Counted from the first letter of the stretch, positions 24,183 to 32,909 are shown. The stretch is 64,000 bases of DNA from Sulfuricella sp. (GCA_041651995.1 JBAZID010000008.1:48271-112270), one strand, 5' to 3'. Notes: generated by a model from the sequence alone, not told the origin. A program made the numbers and translations.

Positions 24183-24884
24183 GTGGATGGCTTACCGCTC
24201 ACCCGTCGCTTGGGCCTGGTGGATTTCCTGCCCACCTTCGAGGCCATGAAAGCCTTCACGGCGCAGCGCGGGCCGGATACGCCGGACGAGATCTGGCTGT
24301 TGCAGCACCCGCCGGTCTATACCCTGGGCCTGGCCGGCAAGCCTGAGCACCTGCTGCGCGGCACGGACATCCCGGTGGTGAATATCGATCGTGGCGGTCA
24401 GATCACTTACCACGGGCCGGGCCAGGTCGTGGTCTATCTGCTGCTGGATCTGAAGCGGCGCGGCATCGGCGTCAAGGAGCTGGTGCGGCGCATGGAGCAG
24501 GCCATCATCGACCTGCTGGCAGAATATGGCATCCATGCCGTGCGGCGCGACAAGGCGCCAGGCGTGTATGTCAACGATGCCAAGATCGCCGCCCTGGGCC
24601 TCAGAATCAGGAACAACTGCAGCTACCACGGCCTGTGCCTCAACGTGGACATGGATCTCGCCCCCTACGCCAGCATCAATCCCTGCGGCTACGCCGGGCT
24701 GCAAGTCACGCAGACGCGCGACCACGGCATCCATGCCGCTGCGGCTACGCTGGCAGAAGAACTGGCGCGGCAGTTGCAGTTGCAGTTGGGATATACTGGA
24801 AAACCGATTAACCACGGAGGACACGGAGAGCACGGAGATTCTTCCATGCAAAACTCCGTGTCCTCCGTGCTCTCCGTGGTTTAA
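24183..24884 (+). CDS. lipB: Octanoyl-[acyl-carrier-protein]:protein N-octanoyltransferase
   Basis: About 233 residues. Start uncertain: GTG 24183 has AGGAGG 11 nt upstream; GTG 24156 inside the heptamer tract is also in frame. The LipB signature is RGGQITYHGPGQVVVYLLLDL; the lysine of DAKIAALGLRI and the cysteine of NPCGYAGLQVTQ are the catalytic pair. It moves octanoate from ACP to lipoyl domains. The last about 25 residues (INHGGHGEHGDSSMQNSV and following) are encoded by repeat copy B and are not LipB sequence. Confidence 0.93.
   Translation: MDGLPLTRRLGLVDFLPTFEAMKAFTAQRGPDTPDEIWLLQHPPVYTLGLAGKPEHLLRGTDIPVVNIDRGGQITYHGPGQVVVYLLLDLKRRGIGVKELVRRMEQAIIDLLAEYGIHAVRRDKAPGVYVNDAKIAALGLRIRNNCSYHGLCLNVDMDLAPYASINPCGYAGLQVTQTRDHGIHAAAATLAEELARQLQLQLGYTGKPINHGGHGEHGDSSMQNSVSSVLSVV
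24808..24884. repeat. CCACGGAG inverted-repeat element, copy B (inside lipB)
   Basis: Compact copy of 77 bp: TTAACCACGGAGGACACGGA and so on (three CACGGAG units) on the left, three CTCCGTG units on the right, with a 17-bp loop. It contains the lipB stop codon TAA at its very end. Confidence 0.88.
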
Positions 24885-24896
24885 ATCAAATATCAC

Positions 24897-25826
24897 ATGG
24901 CAGACCCCAAACTTCATAAGGGCGCGGCCAAGACGTCGCGCATCCCGATCAAGATCGTGCCCCAGGAACCGTTGCGCAAGCCGGCCTGGATTCGCAGCAA
25001 AATATCGTCCGGCGGGAAATTCGGCGAGATCAAGCAGATTCTGCGCGAGAACAATCTGCACACGGTGTGCGAGGAAGCCGCCTGCCCCAATATCGGCGAG
25101 TGCTTCAGCCACGGCACTGCCACCTTCATGATCCTCGGCGATCTGTGCACGCGGCGCTGCCCGTTCTGCGACGTGGGCCACGGCAAGCCCCTGCCGCCCG
25201 ATGAAAATGAACCGGCGCAACTGGCGCGCACCATTGCCGCCATGAAGCTGAAATACGTGGTCATCACCAGTGTTGACCGCGACGACCTGCGTGACGGCGG
25301 GGCAGGGCATTTCGCCGCCTGCATCCGGGCCGTGCGCGAAGCGTCGCCAAACACCCGCATCGAGACCCTGGTGCCGGACTTCCGTGGCCGTCTGGAAAAG
25401 GCACTGGAGATTCTCGGCAACGAGCCGCCGGACGTGCTCAACCACAACCTCGAAACCGTGCCGCGCCTCTACAAACAGGCCCGTCCCGGCGCCGATTACA
25501 TCCACTCGTTGCAACTGCTGCGCGACTTCAAGCAAGCCCACCCCGCCATCCCCACCAAATCCGGCCTGATGGTCGGCCTGGGCGAAACCGACGAGGAAAT
25601 TCTCGAGGTCATGCGCGATCTGCGTGCCCATGAGGTGGACATGCTCACCATCGGCCAGTACCTGCAGCCCTCGCGCCACCACCTGCCCGTCACGCGTTTT
25701 GTGGCGCCGGAGCAGTTCGATGCTTTTACCCGGGCGGCCAGGGAAATGGGTTTCAGGAATGCTGCCTGTGGGCCGATGGTGCGTTCGAGCTACCATGCTG
25801 ACTTGCAGGCGCATGATGTGGCCTGA
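24897..25826 (+). CDS. lipA: Lipoyl synthase
   Basis: 309 residues. The auxiliary cluster motif CEEAACPNIGEC, the radical-SAM motif CTRRCPFCDV and the C-terminal RSSYHA serine ligand are all present, so both 4Fe-4S clusters can be built. It inserts two sulfurs into octanoyl domains, completing the lipB pathway. It starts 12 nt after the lipB stop. Confidence 0.97.
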   Translation: MADPKLHKGAAKTSRIPIKIVPQEPLRKPAWIRSKISSGGKFGEIKQILRENNLHTVCEEAACPNIGECFSHGTATFMILGDLCTRRCPFCDVGHGKPLPPDENEPAQLARTIAAMKLKYVVITSVDRDDLRDGGAGHFAACIRAVREASPNTRIETLVPDFRGRLEKALEILGNEPPDVLNHNLETVPRLYKQARPGADYIHSLQLLRDFKQAHPAIPTKSGLMVGLGETDEEILEVMRDLRAHEVDMLTIGQYLQPSRHHLPVTRFVAPEQFDAFTRAAREMGFRNAACGPMVRSSYHADLQAHDVA

Positions 25827-25862
25827 CTACAGTGTTCATTTGCGCAAAGCCCGGAGTAAATA

Positions 25863-26345
25863 GTGATTAACAATGATGTATTACGCAGTATCCGCTATGC
25901 GCTGGACCTCAGCGATGCAAAAGTCGCGGAGATGATCCGGCTGGCCGAGCGCGAAATCGCTTTATCCGACGTCGAGAACCTTCTCAGGAAAGAAGACGAA
26001 GAAGGTTTTGTCGAGTGTGGTGCAGATGTTCTGGTGTCATTTCTGGATGGCCTGATCGTTCACAGAAGAGGCAAGATGGAGCCCCGGCCGGAAGAACAGG
26101 CCAAGAAGCCGGAACGGCGTCTGACCAATAACGCCATCCTGAAAAAGCTGCGCGTGGCCTTTGAACTGAAGGAAGAGGACATGCATAAAACGCTGGAACT
26201 CGCCGGATTCAGTGTTTCCAAGCCGGAACTGAGTGCCCTGTTCCGGCAAAAGGGGCATAAAAACTACCGTACGTGCGGCGATCAGCTTCTGCGTAATTTC
26301 TTGAAAGGCCTGGTCATCCGGCACAGAGGCAGTCAAGCGCAATGA
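25863..26345 (+). CDS. DUF1456 family protein (YehS-like)
   Basis: 160 residues with two similar halves: NDVLRSIRYALDLSDAKVAEMIRLAE and NNAILKKLRVAFELKEEDMHKTLELAG, each followed by a LSxLFRxKxHxNYRxCGDQLLRNFLKGL-like block. This tandem helical repeat defines DUF1456. The function is unknown. It overlaps the RIO kinase gene (ATGA). Confidence 0.88.
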   Translation: MINNDVLRSIRYALDLSDAKVAEMIRLAEREIALSDVENLLRKEDEEGFVECGADVLVSFLDGLIVHRRGKMEPRPEEQAKKPERRLTNNAILKKLRVAFELKEEDMHKTLELAGFSVSKPELSALFRQKGHKNYRTCGDQLLRNFLKGLVIRHRGSQAQ

Positions 26346-27190
26346 AAATTCCCAACAGACTCCAGCCGCTGGTCGACGATGGCCTGGTCGACGATGTCGT
26401 CCGCCAGCTCATGAGCGGCAAGGAGGCGATGGTCTTCGTAGTGCGTTGCGGTGAAGAGGTTCGCTGTGCCAAGGTTTACAAGGAAGCCAATAAACGCAGC
26501 TTCCGCCAGAGCGTGGATTATACCGAAGGCCGCAAGGTCAAGAACAGCCGCAAGGCGCGCGCCATGGAGAAGGGCTCCCGCTATGGCCGCAAGGCGCAGG
26601 AAGAGGCCTGGCAGAGCGCAGAGGTGGATGCCATGTACCGCCTCGCTGCCGCCGGCGTGCGCGTGCCCAAGCCCTACAATTTCCATGAGGGCGTGCTGCT
26701 CATGGAACTGGTGACCGATATCGACGGCAATGCCGCGCCACGGCTGAATGATGTGGTGCTGACGGAGGAGCTGGCGCGCGCCTACCATCACGCCCTGCTT
26801 CGGGAAGTGGTGCGCATGTTGTGCGCCGGAGTTGTTCACGGCGACCTGTCCGAATTCAACATCCTCGTCGGTAGCGACGGGCCGGTCATCATCGACCTGC
26901 CGCAAGCAGTTGACGCCGCTGGCAACAAGCACGCCAGCAGCATGCTGGAACGGGACGTTGAAAATCTGGCGAACTATTTCGGGCGTTTTGCTCCCGATTT
27001 GCGCAAGACGGATTATGGCAAGGAAATCTGGTCTCTCTACGAGAGTGGCGAGCTGCATACCGAGGTCAAGCTGACCGGCCGCTTCGAGCGTATCGAAAAG
27101 CCGGCCGACCTTGGTGGCGTGATGCGGGAAATCAATGCCGCGCTTGCCGCCGAGGCGGCGCGACAGCGCCCGCAGGAAACGGAGCAATAA
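26342..27190 (+). CDS. RIO1-like serine/threonine protein kinase
   Basis: 282 residues. Nucleotide-binding MSGKEAMVFVVRCGEEVRCAKVYKEANKRSFR (Lys in CAKVYK), catalytic loop VVHGDLSEFNILV, metal-binding IIDLPQAVD in place of DFG, all RIO features. Archaeal and eukaryotic RIO1 act in small-subunit ribosome maturation; the bacterial role is unknown. Translational coupling with DUF1456 hints at a common task. Confidence 0.9.
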   Translation: MKIPNRLQPLVDDGLVDDVVRQLMSGKEAMVFVVRCGEEVRCAKVYKEANKRSFRQSVDYTEGRKVKNSRKARAMEKGSRYGRKAQEEAWQSAEVDAMYRLAAAGVRVPKPYNFHEGVLLMELVTDIDGNAAPRLNDVVLTEELARAYHHALLREVVRMLCAGVVHGDLSEFNILVGSDGPVIIDLPQAVDAAGNKHASSMLERDVENLANYFGRFAPDLRKTDYGKEIWSLYESGELHTEVKLTGRFERIEKPADLGGVMREINAALAAEAARQRPQETEQ

Positions 27191-27206
27191 ATCCCAAAAA
27201 ATCGGT

Positions 27207-27285
27207 TATTAACCCGGCCCTTGAATATCCGTGGGTGTAGGAGGCCCGCCCCGGGCCGATCCAAGCGGCCAATCGCGGCCTACCC
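27207..27285. repeat. Palindromic repeat element, truncated copy (R2)
   Basis: Shares with R1 (13571-13684) the left end TATTRACCYGGCCCTT and an identical 44-bp core (27236-27279), but stops at CCTACC, lacking the right third and the terminal inverted repeat. Confidence 0.75.
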
Positions 27286-27305
27286 CGTTCCCTTTGCGGT
27301 AAAGA

Positions 27306-27596
27306 ATGAATACAACCACTGATCCCGCAGCCGTCACCTGCGCTACCTGCGAAGCCTGCTGTTGCCGGCTGGAAGTGTTGCTGCTGGCTGGCGACGACAT
27401 CCCGCTGCGGTTGACGGCAGAGAACCCGTGGGGCGGGCAGGTGATGGCGCGCCTGGAGGATGGCTGGTGCGCGGCGCTGGACCGAAGCACCATGCTGTGC
27501 AGGATTTACGGGCAGAGGCCGGGGATCTGCCGCGATTATCAGGCGGGGGAGCCCGACTGTCTCGAACAGCGCGCCCAGCTTGGCTCTCGCGCATGA
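27306..27596 (+). CDS. YkgJ family cysteine cluster protein
   Basis: 96 residues. The Cys pattern CATCEACCCRLE near the start, later CAAL, CRIY, ICRDYQAGEPDC, is that of the YkgJ (CxxCxxCC) family, thought to bind a Zn or Fe-S centre. Function unknown. It stands just before a metal-uptake cluster but is separated by 39 nt from the next gene. Confidence 0.85.
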   Translation: MNTTTDPAAVTCATCEACCCRLEVLLLAGDDIPLRLTAENPWGGQVMARLEDGWCAALDRSTMLCRIYGQRPGICRDYQAGEPDCLEQRAQLGSRA

Positions 27597-27635
27597 CATT
27601 GTCGCAGCAAAAATAATCGTGTAGGGTTAGGCCCC

Positions 27636-27956
27636 ATGAAATCCCGCTTGACACTCCTGCCACTTCTGCTGCTGGTCTTCGCCTTGCTGTTCAGCCAGCA
27701 AGGCGCGGCGATTCACGCCCTGTCGCACCAGGGCGAGTCTCTGCCCGGCCACTCCCGGCAGGATAAACAACTTCCGCACTCGCCCGCCTGCGATGAATGC
27801 CTGGCCTATGCTGGCGTCGGCAATGCCGTTGCGGCCAGCAGCCTGTTTATCCCCTCCGCAACCGTTCACCGCCAGCAGGTTGCGGCAAACCATCCGTCAC
27901 CGCTGTTTCAGCCAGTTCGCCTTTACCGCGCCAGAGCCCCGCCTGTCCTCGTCTGA
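27636..27956 (+). CDS. Small secreted protein with His/Cys motif (DUF2946-like), metal cluster
   Basis: 106 residues. Signal peptide MKSRLTLLPLLLLVFALLFSQQGAAIHALSHQ, then a His-rich stretch and PACDECLAYAGVGNAVAASS. CDEC-LAYA-like motifs occur in small periplasmic proteins near copper or zinc transport genes; I infer a metal-related role. It is followed by an outer-membrane protein and a metal ABC transporter. Confidence 0.6.
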   Translation: MKSRLTLLPLLLLVFALLFSQQGAAIHALSHQGESLPGHSRQDKQLPHSPACDECLAYAGVGNAVAASSLFIPSATVHRQQVAANHPSPLFQPVRLYRARAPPVLV

Positions 27957-28018
27957 GTAACATCTTCAAACGGCCTTGATGGCCTTGTATTGAACCTTTG
28001 TTGTGACGAGGTACCCCC

Positions 28019-29380
28019 ATGTTTAGACACAAACTTATTGTGTCCGGCATCTCATTGATGCTGGGCGCTCCCTTGTCCGTGCTGGCCGCGGACAATACGG
28101 AAATTCTGCAAATCCGCGACGAAATAAAAGCTATGAAGCAGGGCTACGAGGCACGCATCGAAGCGCTGGAACAACGCCTGCAGCGCGCCGAAGCGGGTGC
28201 CGAAAAAGCAGAGACCCGAGCCACCCAGGCCGAGCCAGTCATGGCTCCAGCCACAGCCGGAAATGCTTTCAATCCGGCTATTTCGCTGATTCTGTCCGGC
28301 ACTTATACCAGCCTGTCACAAGATCCGGCGGACTACCGCATTACCGGCTTCATGCCGGGCGGAGAGATTGAGCCGGGGTCGCGCGGCTTCAGCCTGGCCG
28401 AATCAGAGCTGATAGTGAGCGCCAACATTGACCCCAACTTCCATGGTTATCTGACTCTTGCCCTGTCACCGGAAAACACGCTGGGCGTGGAAGAGGCCGC
28501 GATCCAGACCACCACCCTGGGGCATGGTCTCACCGCCAAGGCCGGGCGCTTTTACTCCGGCATCGGCTACCTCAACGAACAGCATCCCCATGTGTGGGAT
28601 TTCGTTGATGCGCCGCTCGCCTACAAGGCTTTTCTTGGCCGCCAGTATGGCAATGACGGGGTGCAACTGAAATGGATCGCGCCAACCGACACCTTCCTTG
28701 AATTTGGCGCCGAAGCCGGACGTGGCAGCAACTTTCCCGGCTCGGAGCGCAACAAGAACGGTGTCGGCTCCTATGCCCTGTTCGCTCATCTAGGTGATGA
28801 TGCCGGTACGGATCATAGCTGGCGCGCCGGCATTTCCTGGCTACATAACACGGCCAAAGCACGCGAATACGAGGATCTCGACATTGCGGGCAATACGGTC
28901 ACTAACGCGCTGGATGGCAGCAGCAAGCTGTGGCTGGCGGATTTTGTGTGGAAATGGGCGCCCAACGGCAATCCTGCCTATCGCAACTTCAAGTTGCAGG
29001 GCGAATATTTCCGCCGCCAGGAGGATGGTGACCTGACTTTTGACACCGCCAGCCTGGCAAGCATCGACCGCTACAGCGCAACCCAGTCTGGCTGGTACCT
29101 GCAAGGGGTTTACCAGTTCATGCCGCACTGGCGCGTGGGCCTGCGTGCCGACCGGCTCGATAGCGGCACGGTGGATTACGGCGTTGTCAATAGCGCGAAT
29201 CTGAGCGGGTCCGCCTACAATCCATCACGCAACAGCCTGATGGTCGATTATTCCCCCAGCGAATACAGTCGCGTGCGCCTGCAACTGGCCCAGGACAAGT
29301 CGCGCGAGGGCGTCACGGATAACCAGCTTTTCCTGCAATACATCATGAGCCTGGGCGCTCATGGCGCGCACAAATTCTAG
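28019..29380 (+). CDS. Outer-membrane porin-like protein with N-terminal coiled coil, metal-uptake cluster
   Basis: 453 residues. Signal peptide to SVLAADN; residues about 28-75 form a coiled coil (IRDEIKAMKQGYEARIEALEQRLQRAEAGAEKAE). The rest is rich in amphipathic strands with aromatic girdles and looks like a 16-18-strand barrel. There is no TonB box or plug, so not a TonB receptor, though similar proteins are sometimes labelled zinc-regulated outer-membrane receptors. Placed 9 nt before a ZnuA-like gene, it may admit a metal ion or chelate (inference). Confidence 0.65.
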   Translation: MFRHKLIVSGISLMLGAPLSVLAADNTEILQIRDEIKAMKQGYEARIEALEQRLQRAEAGAEKAETRATQAEPVMAPATAGNAFNPAISLILSGTYTSLSQDPADYRITGFMPGGEIEPGSRGFSLAESELIVSANIDPNFHGYLTLALSPENTLGVEEAAIQTTTLGHGLTAKAGRFYSGIGYLNEQHPHVWDFVDAPLAYKAFLGRQYGNDGVQLKWIAPTDTFLEFGAEAGRGSNFPGSERNKNGVGSYALFAHLGDDAGTDHSWRAGISWLHNTAKAREYEDLDIAGNTVTNALDGSSKLWLADFVWKWAPNGNPAYRNFKLQGEYFRRQEDGDLTFDTASLASIDRYSATQSGWYLQGVYQFMPHWRVGLRADRLDSGTVDYGVVNSANLSGSAYNPSRNSLMVDYSPSEYSRVRLQLAQDKSREGVTDNQLFLQYIMSLGAHGAHKF

Positions 29381-29389
29381 GGAGCAATC

Positions 29390-30298
29390 ATGCTGAAGCA
29401 AATGCTGAAAATTTCACTGTTGCCCGTGCTGGCAGCCATTTCATTACCTGCGCTGGCAGGACTCAATATTGTTGCCTGCGAGCCCGAGTGGGGGGCGCTC
29501 GCCAGCGAATTGGGCGGCGACAGGGTAAAGGTATACAACGCCACCACCGCACAGCAGGACCCGCACCACATCCAGGCCAGACCCATCCTGCTCGCCCGCT
29601 CCCGCAACACTGACCTGCTGGTCTGCACGGGAGCGGAACTGGAAGCCGGCTGGCTGCCGATACTGCTGCGCCAGTCGGGCAACGGCAATATCCAGCCCGG
29701 CAAACCGGGTTATTTCGAGGCTGCGGCTTACGTGCCGAAACTGGAAATTCCGGCTCGCCTTGACCGTGCCGAAGGGGATGTCCATGCCGCGGGCAATCCC
29801 CACATCCACACCGATCCGCGCAACATCGCCCTGGTGGCGGATGCGCTGGCCAAGCGGCTGGCCCAGCTCGACCCCGCCAGTGCCTCGCACTATCAGGCAC
29901 GTCACCAGGCCTTTGCCGGCAAATGGCAGGTAGCCATCCAGCGCTGGGAAAAACAGGCTGCCCCGCTCAAGGGTATGCCGGTCGTGGTGCAGCACAAGGC
30001 GTTTCCCTACCTCAGCCACTGGCTGGGGCTACAGGAAATCGCCGTGCTGGAACCCAGGCCCGGGGTTGAGCCCGGCAGCGGCCATTTGGGCGAAGTGCTG
30101 ACACAGATCTCGCGGCAGCCGGTCAAAATGGTTCTGCGGGCGGCCTATCAGGATGGGCGGCCTTCGGAATGGCTGGCTGAAAAAGCCAAAATCCGGGCGG
30201 TGGCGCTGCCCTTTACCGTGGGCGGGTCGGAACAGGCGCGGGATCTGTTCAGCCTGTTCGACGATACCCTGCAGAAATTGCTGGCAGCCGCAAAATGA
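29390..30298 (+). CDS. Metal ABC transporter substrate-binding protein (ZnuA-like)
   Basis: 302 residues. Signal peptide to LPALAG; cluster A-I binding-protein fold with likely metal ligands in QQDPHHIQARP, GNPHIHTDPRN and VVQHKAFPYL. The long His-rich loop of many ZnuA proteins is absent. It probably captures Zn2+ (or Mn2+) in the periplasm. The stop overlaps the permease start (ATGA). Confidence 0.88.
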   Translation: MLKQMLKISLLPVLAAISLPALAGLNIVACEPEWGALASELGGDRVKVYNATTAQQDPHHIQARPILLARSRNTDLLVCTGAELEAGWLPILLRQSGNGNIQPGKPGYFEAAAYVPKLEIPARLDRAEGDVHAAGNPHIHTDPRNIALVADALAKRLAQLDPASASHYQARHQAFAGKWQVAIQRWEKQAAPLKGMPVVVQHKAFPYLSHWLGLQEIAVLEPRPGVEPGSGHLGEVLTQISRQPVKMVLRAAYQDGRPSEWLAEKAKIRAVALPFTVGGSEQARDLFSLFDDTLQKLLAAAK

Positions 30299-31077
30299 AT
30301 ATTGATTTGAGCCTGCTGCTGCCCGCCTTACTGGCGGGTCTGCTGGTGCTCGCTACCCACGTGCCCATGGGCATGCAGGTGCTGGCGCGGGGAATCGTCT
30401 TCATCGATCTCGCGGTGGCCCAGATCGCCGGTCTGGGCGTTATCGCGGCAGACCGCCTGGGCTTCGAGCCCCAGGGCTGGGCGGTGCAGCTTTCCGCCGT
30501 GAGCGCGGCGCTGGCCGGGGCGGCCATCCTCACCTATAGCGAGAAGCGCTGGCCGGAAGTGCAGGAAGCGCTGATCGGAACCCTGTTCGTTCTGGCCGCC
30601 AGCGGCGGGGCTTTGCTGCTGGCGGATAATCCACACGGCGGCGAGCACCTCAAGGATTTGCTGGTCGGACAGATTTTATGGGTCAATCCATCACAGCTGT
30701 GGCCGGTGGCGCTGCTGACCGCGCTGCTGCTGGTCGCATGGGGGCGCTGGCGGGATCGTCTGGGGAGCTTCGGGTTTTATGGGCTTTTCGCCTTTGCGGT
30801 AACGGCCTCGGTGCAGCTGGTTGGCATCTATCTGGTTTTTGCCAGCCTGGTCATTCCGGCGCTTGCCACCCGTCATTATCCGTCGCGCCAGCGCGTGCCC
30901 GTGGCCTACCTGCTGGGCGGCGCCAGTTATGCAGCGGGTTTGGCAGTTTCTGCCTGGGCAGACTTGCCGCCGGGCGCCGTTATCGTCTGGGTCATCGCCC
31001 TGTTTGGAACTTTTATCTACTGGGCCGGGCCGGATTCAGGCAATCCCCTATTGAGTGTACCGCCTGATCGGGCCTAG
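30295..31077 (+). CDS. Metal ABC transporter permease (ZnuB-like)
   Basis: 260 residues with about seven to eight membrane segments. HVPMGMQVLARGIVFIDLAVAQIAGLGVI is the family signature near the cytoplasmic loop. It forms the channel for the ZnuA-like protein. No ATPase subunit gene lies in this cluster, so the ATPase must be encoded elsewhere. Confidence 0.88.
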   Translation: MNIDLSLLLPALLAGLLVLATHVPMGMQVLARGIVFIDLAVAQIAGLGVIAADRLGFEPQGWAVQLSAVSAALAGAAILTYSEKRWPEVQEALIGTLFVLAASGGALLLADNPHGGEHLKDLLVGQILWVNPSQLWPVALLTALLLVAWGRWRDRLGSFGFYGLFAFAVTASVQLVGIYLVFASLVIPALATRHYPSRQRVPVAYLLGGASYAAGLAVSAWADLPPGAVIVWVIALFGTFIYWAGPDSGNPLLSVPPDRA

Positions 31078-31106
31078 AATACCCTGCTAATTTGTTGGAT
31101 AACATC

Positions 31107-32300
31107 GTGCTTTCATTTTTTCGTAAATCCAAACAGCAGGAACCCGCAGCCGCCAAGCCGGTGGCCGCCGTGCCCGCAAGGCCAAAGGCGGCGGAAGCCG
31201 CTCCCCCGGTTGCTCCGCCGCCGGTTGCCGCCCCACAAGCTGTGGCTGCAACACAGGTACAGTCCTGCGACGAGCTGGTGGTCTTTGAAAAAATCAGTGC
31301 CGAAACCGGCACGATCGTGGAAGAAGCCGCTGTTTATTACGCCAACAACATGGCTGCCCAGGCGGTTGCCGCCCTGAACCAATATATTCACGATTACCCC
31401 GACAAAAAGGAAATGCAGCCCTGGCTGATGCTGTTCGATCTTTACCAGCTAATGCATAACAGTCAGGCGTTCAACGAATTGTCGATGCAGTTCGTGGTCA
31501 AATTCGAGCGTTCGGCGCCGATCTGGAAGGCGCCCGCCGCGCCTGCGCCGGTCAAGAAGGCCGACGTGGCGCACAAGGACCTGATTTCCCTGGGTGTTCG
31601 TCTCGCGGCTGGCGCACAGATGGAGAAATTGTGCCAGCTTGCGCAAGGTTCCGGCACGGCGCGCGTCAATGCCGGCGATATTTCCTCGGTGGAGCTGGGC
31701 GGCTGCAAGCTGATGCAGGAAGGTCTGCTGGGCTGCCGAAAGAAGGGCAAGAGCGTCCAGATTGAAGGCGTGGAAAACCTGATCGAAACGCTGAAAAAGC
31801 AGATCGCGGCTGAAAGCCATAGCGATGAAGACAGGCAGGCCTGGCTGTTGCTGTTCGAGCTTTATCAATGGCTGAGCAGGGAAACGGAGTATGAAGACCT
31901 TGCGATTGAATATGCCGTCACCTTCGAAATATCGCCACCCGCCTGGGAAGCTGCCAAGGCGCCCCTGATTACCCAGAAAGCCCAGGTTGTTGCGGCTGCC
32001 GGAAAGGATGCCCCGGACGATGACCTATTTCCGCTGAGCGGCGTTATTTCGGAATCCAGCCAGTCCAGGCTGGATGAACTAATCAAATACGCAGCGGACA
32101 AACAGGAAGTTCGCATCAACATGGCCGAGGTGACACGCGTGGATTTCGTGGCGGTAGGCAACTTCATGGGCACGCTGATCAACCTCACCCAGGCCGGCAA
32201 GAAAGTACTGCTTGTGGAAGTCAACGAAATGGTACGAGCGCTGTTCCACATGATGGGCATCCATGAATTTGCCACCCTGATCCGCAAAAAACCGCGTTGA
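31107..32300 (+). CDS. STAS domain-containing protein
   Basis: About 397 residues from GTG 31107 (TTG 31092 also possible). A basic N-terminus (FFRKSKQQEP) is followed by an Ala/Pro linker (about residues 15-55), two similar TPR-like helical blocks (each with PWLMLFDLYQLM or AWLLLFELYQWLS), and two STAS-like regions, the second (SRLDELIKYAADKQEVRINMAEVTRVDFVAVGNFMGTLINL) near the C-terminus. STAS domains often act in regulation or lipid transport. The function is unknown. Confidence 0.7.
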   Translation: MLSFFRKSKQQEPAAAKPVAAVPARPKAAEAAPPVAPPPVAAPQAVAATQVQSCDELVVFEKISAETGTIVEEAAVYYANNMAAQAVAALNQYIHDYPDKKEMQPWLMLFDLYQLMHNSQAFNELSMQFVVKFERSAPIWKAPAAPAPVKKADVAHKDLISLGVRLAAGAQMEKLCQLAQGSGTARVNAGDISSVELGGCKLMQEGLLGCRKKGKSVQIEGVENLIETLKKQIAAESHSDEDRQAWLLLFELYQWLSRETEYEDLAIEYAVTFEISPPAWEAAKAPLITQKAQVVAAAGKDAPDDDLFPLSGVISESSQSRLDELIKYAADKQEVRINMAEVTRVDFVAVGNFMGTLINLTQAGKKVLLVEVNEMVRALFHMMGIHEFATLIRKKPR

Positions 32301-32360
32301 TTTCACCCCGGCAAGGCCGGGTATAATTCCAGACTACCCAGTTAATCGCAGGAAATTTCA

Positions 32361-32897
32361 ATGGAACAGTATCACGGCACCACCATTCTCTCCGTGCGCC
32401 GCGGCAGCAGCGTGGCCATGGGTGGCGACGGACAGGTGACACTGGGAAATATCGTGGTCAAGGCCACGGCGCGCAAGGTGCGCCGTCTCTACCATGACCG
32501 GATTCTGGCGGGTTTCGCCGGCGGTACGGCAGATGCCTTCACCCTGTTCGAACGCTTCGAAGCCAAGCTGGAAAAACATCAGGGCCATCTCCTGCGCTCC
32601 GCCGTCGAGCTGGCCAAGGACTGGCGCACCGACCGCATGCTGCGCCGCCTCGAAGCCATGCTGACGGTGGCCGACCGCGAGGCTTCCCTGATCATCACCG
32701 GCAACGGCGACGTGCTGGAACCGGAGGACGGCCTGCTCGCCATCGGCAGCGGCGGCGCCTACGCCCAGAGCGCGGCGCGCGCCCTGCTCGACCACACCGA
32801 ACTGCCCGCCGCCGAGGTGGTAAAGAAGTCGCTCGTCATCGCCGCGGATCTGTGCATTTACACCAACCAGAATCACATTATCGAAGTGCTTGAATAA
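32361..32897 (+). CDS. hslV: ATP-dependent protease subunit HslV
   Basis: 178 residues. The mature N-terminal catalytic threonine starts TTILSVRRG after propeptide MEQYHG; GGDGQVTLGN and RKVRRLYHDRILAGFAGGTADAFTLFERFE are family hallmarks. It forms a double hexamer with HslU caps. RBS GCAGGAAA; a TATAAT (32322-32327) lies upstream as a possible -10. Confidence 0.96.
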   Translation: MEQYHGTTILSVRRGSSVAMGGDGQVTLGNIVVKATARKVRRLYHDRILAGFAGGTADAFTLFERFEAKLEKHQGHLLRSAVELAKDWRTDRMLRRLEAMLTVADREASLIITGNGDVLEPEDGLLAIGSGGAYAQSAARALLDHTELPAAEVVKKSLVIAADLCIYTNQNHIIEVLE

Positions 32898-32909
32898 GTG
32901 TGGTGAGAC

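Noticed and set aside
27597..28018. Zur box for the metal-uptake cluster
   Set aside because: Upstream gaps of both the small CDEC protein and the porin gene lack the AT-rich dyad expected of Zur sites.
28019..29380. TonB-dependent receptor
   Set aside because: No TonB box or plug domain is present; the N-terminal region is a coiled coil, so porin-like is the better call.
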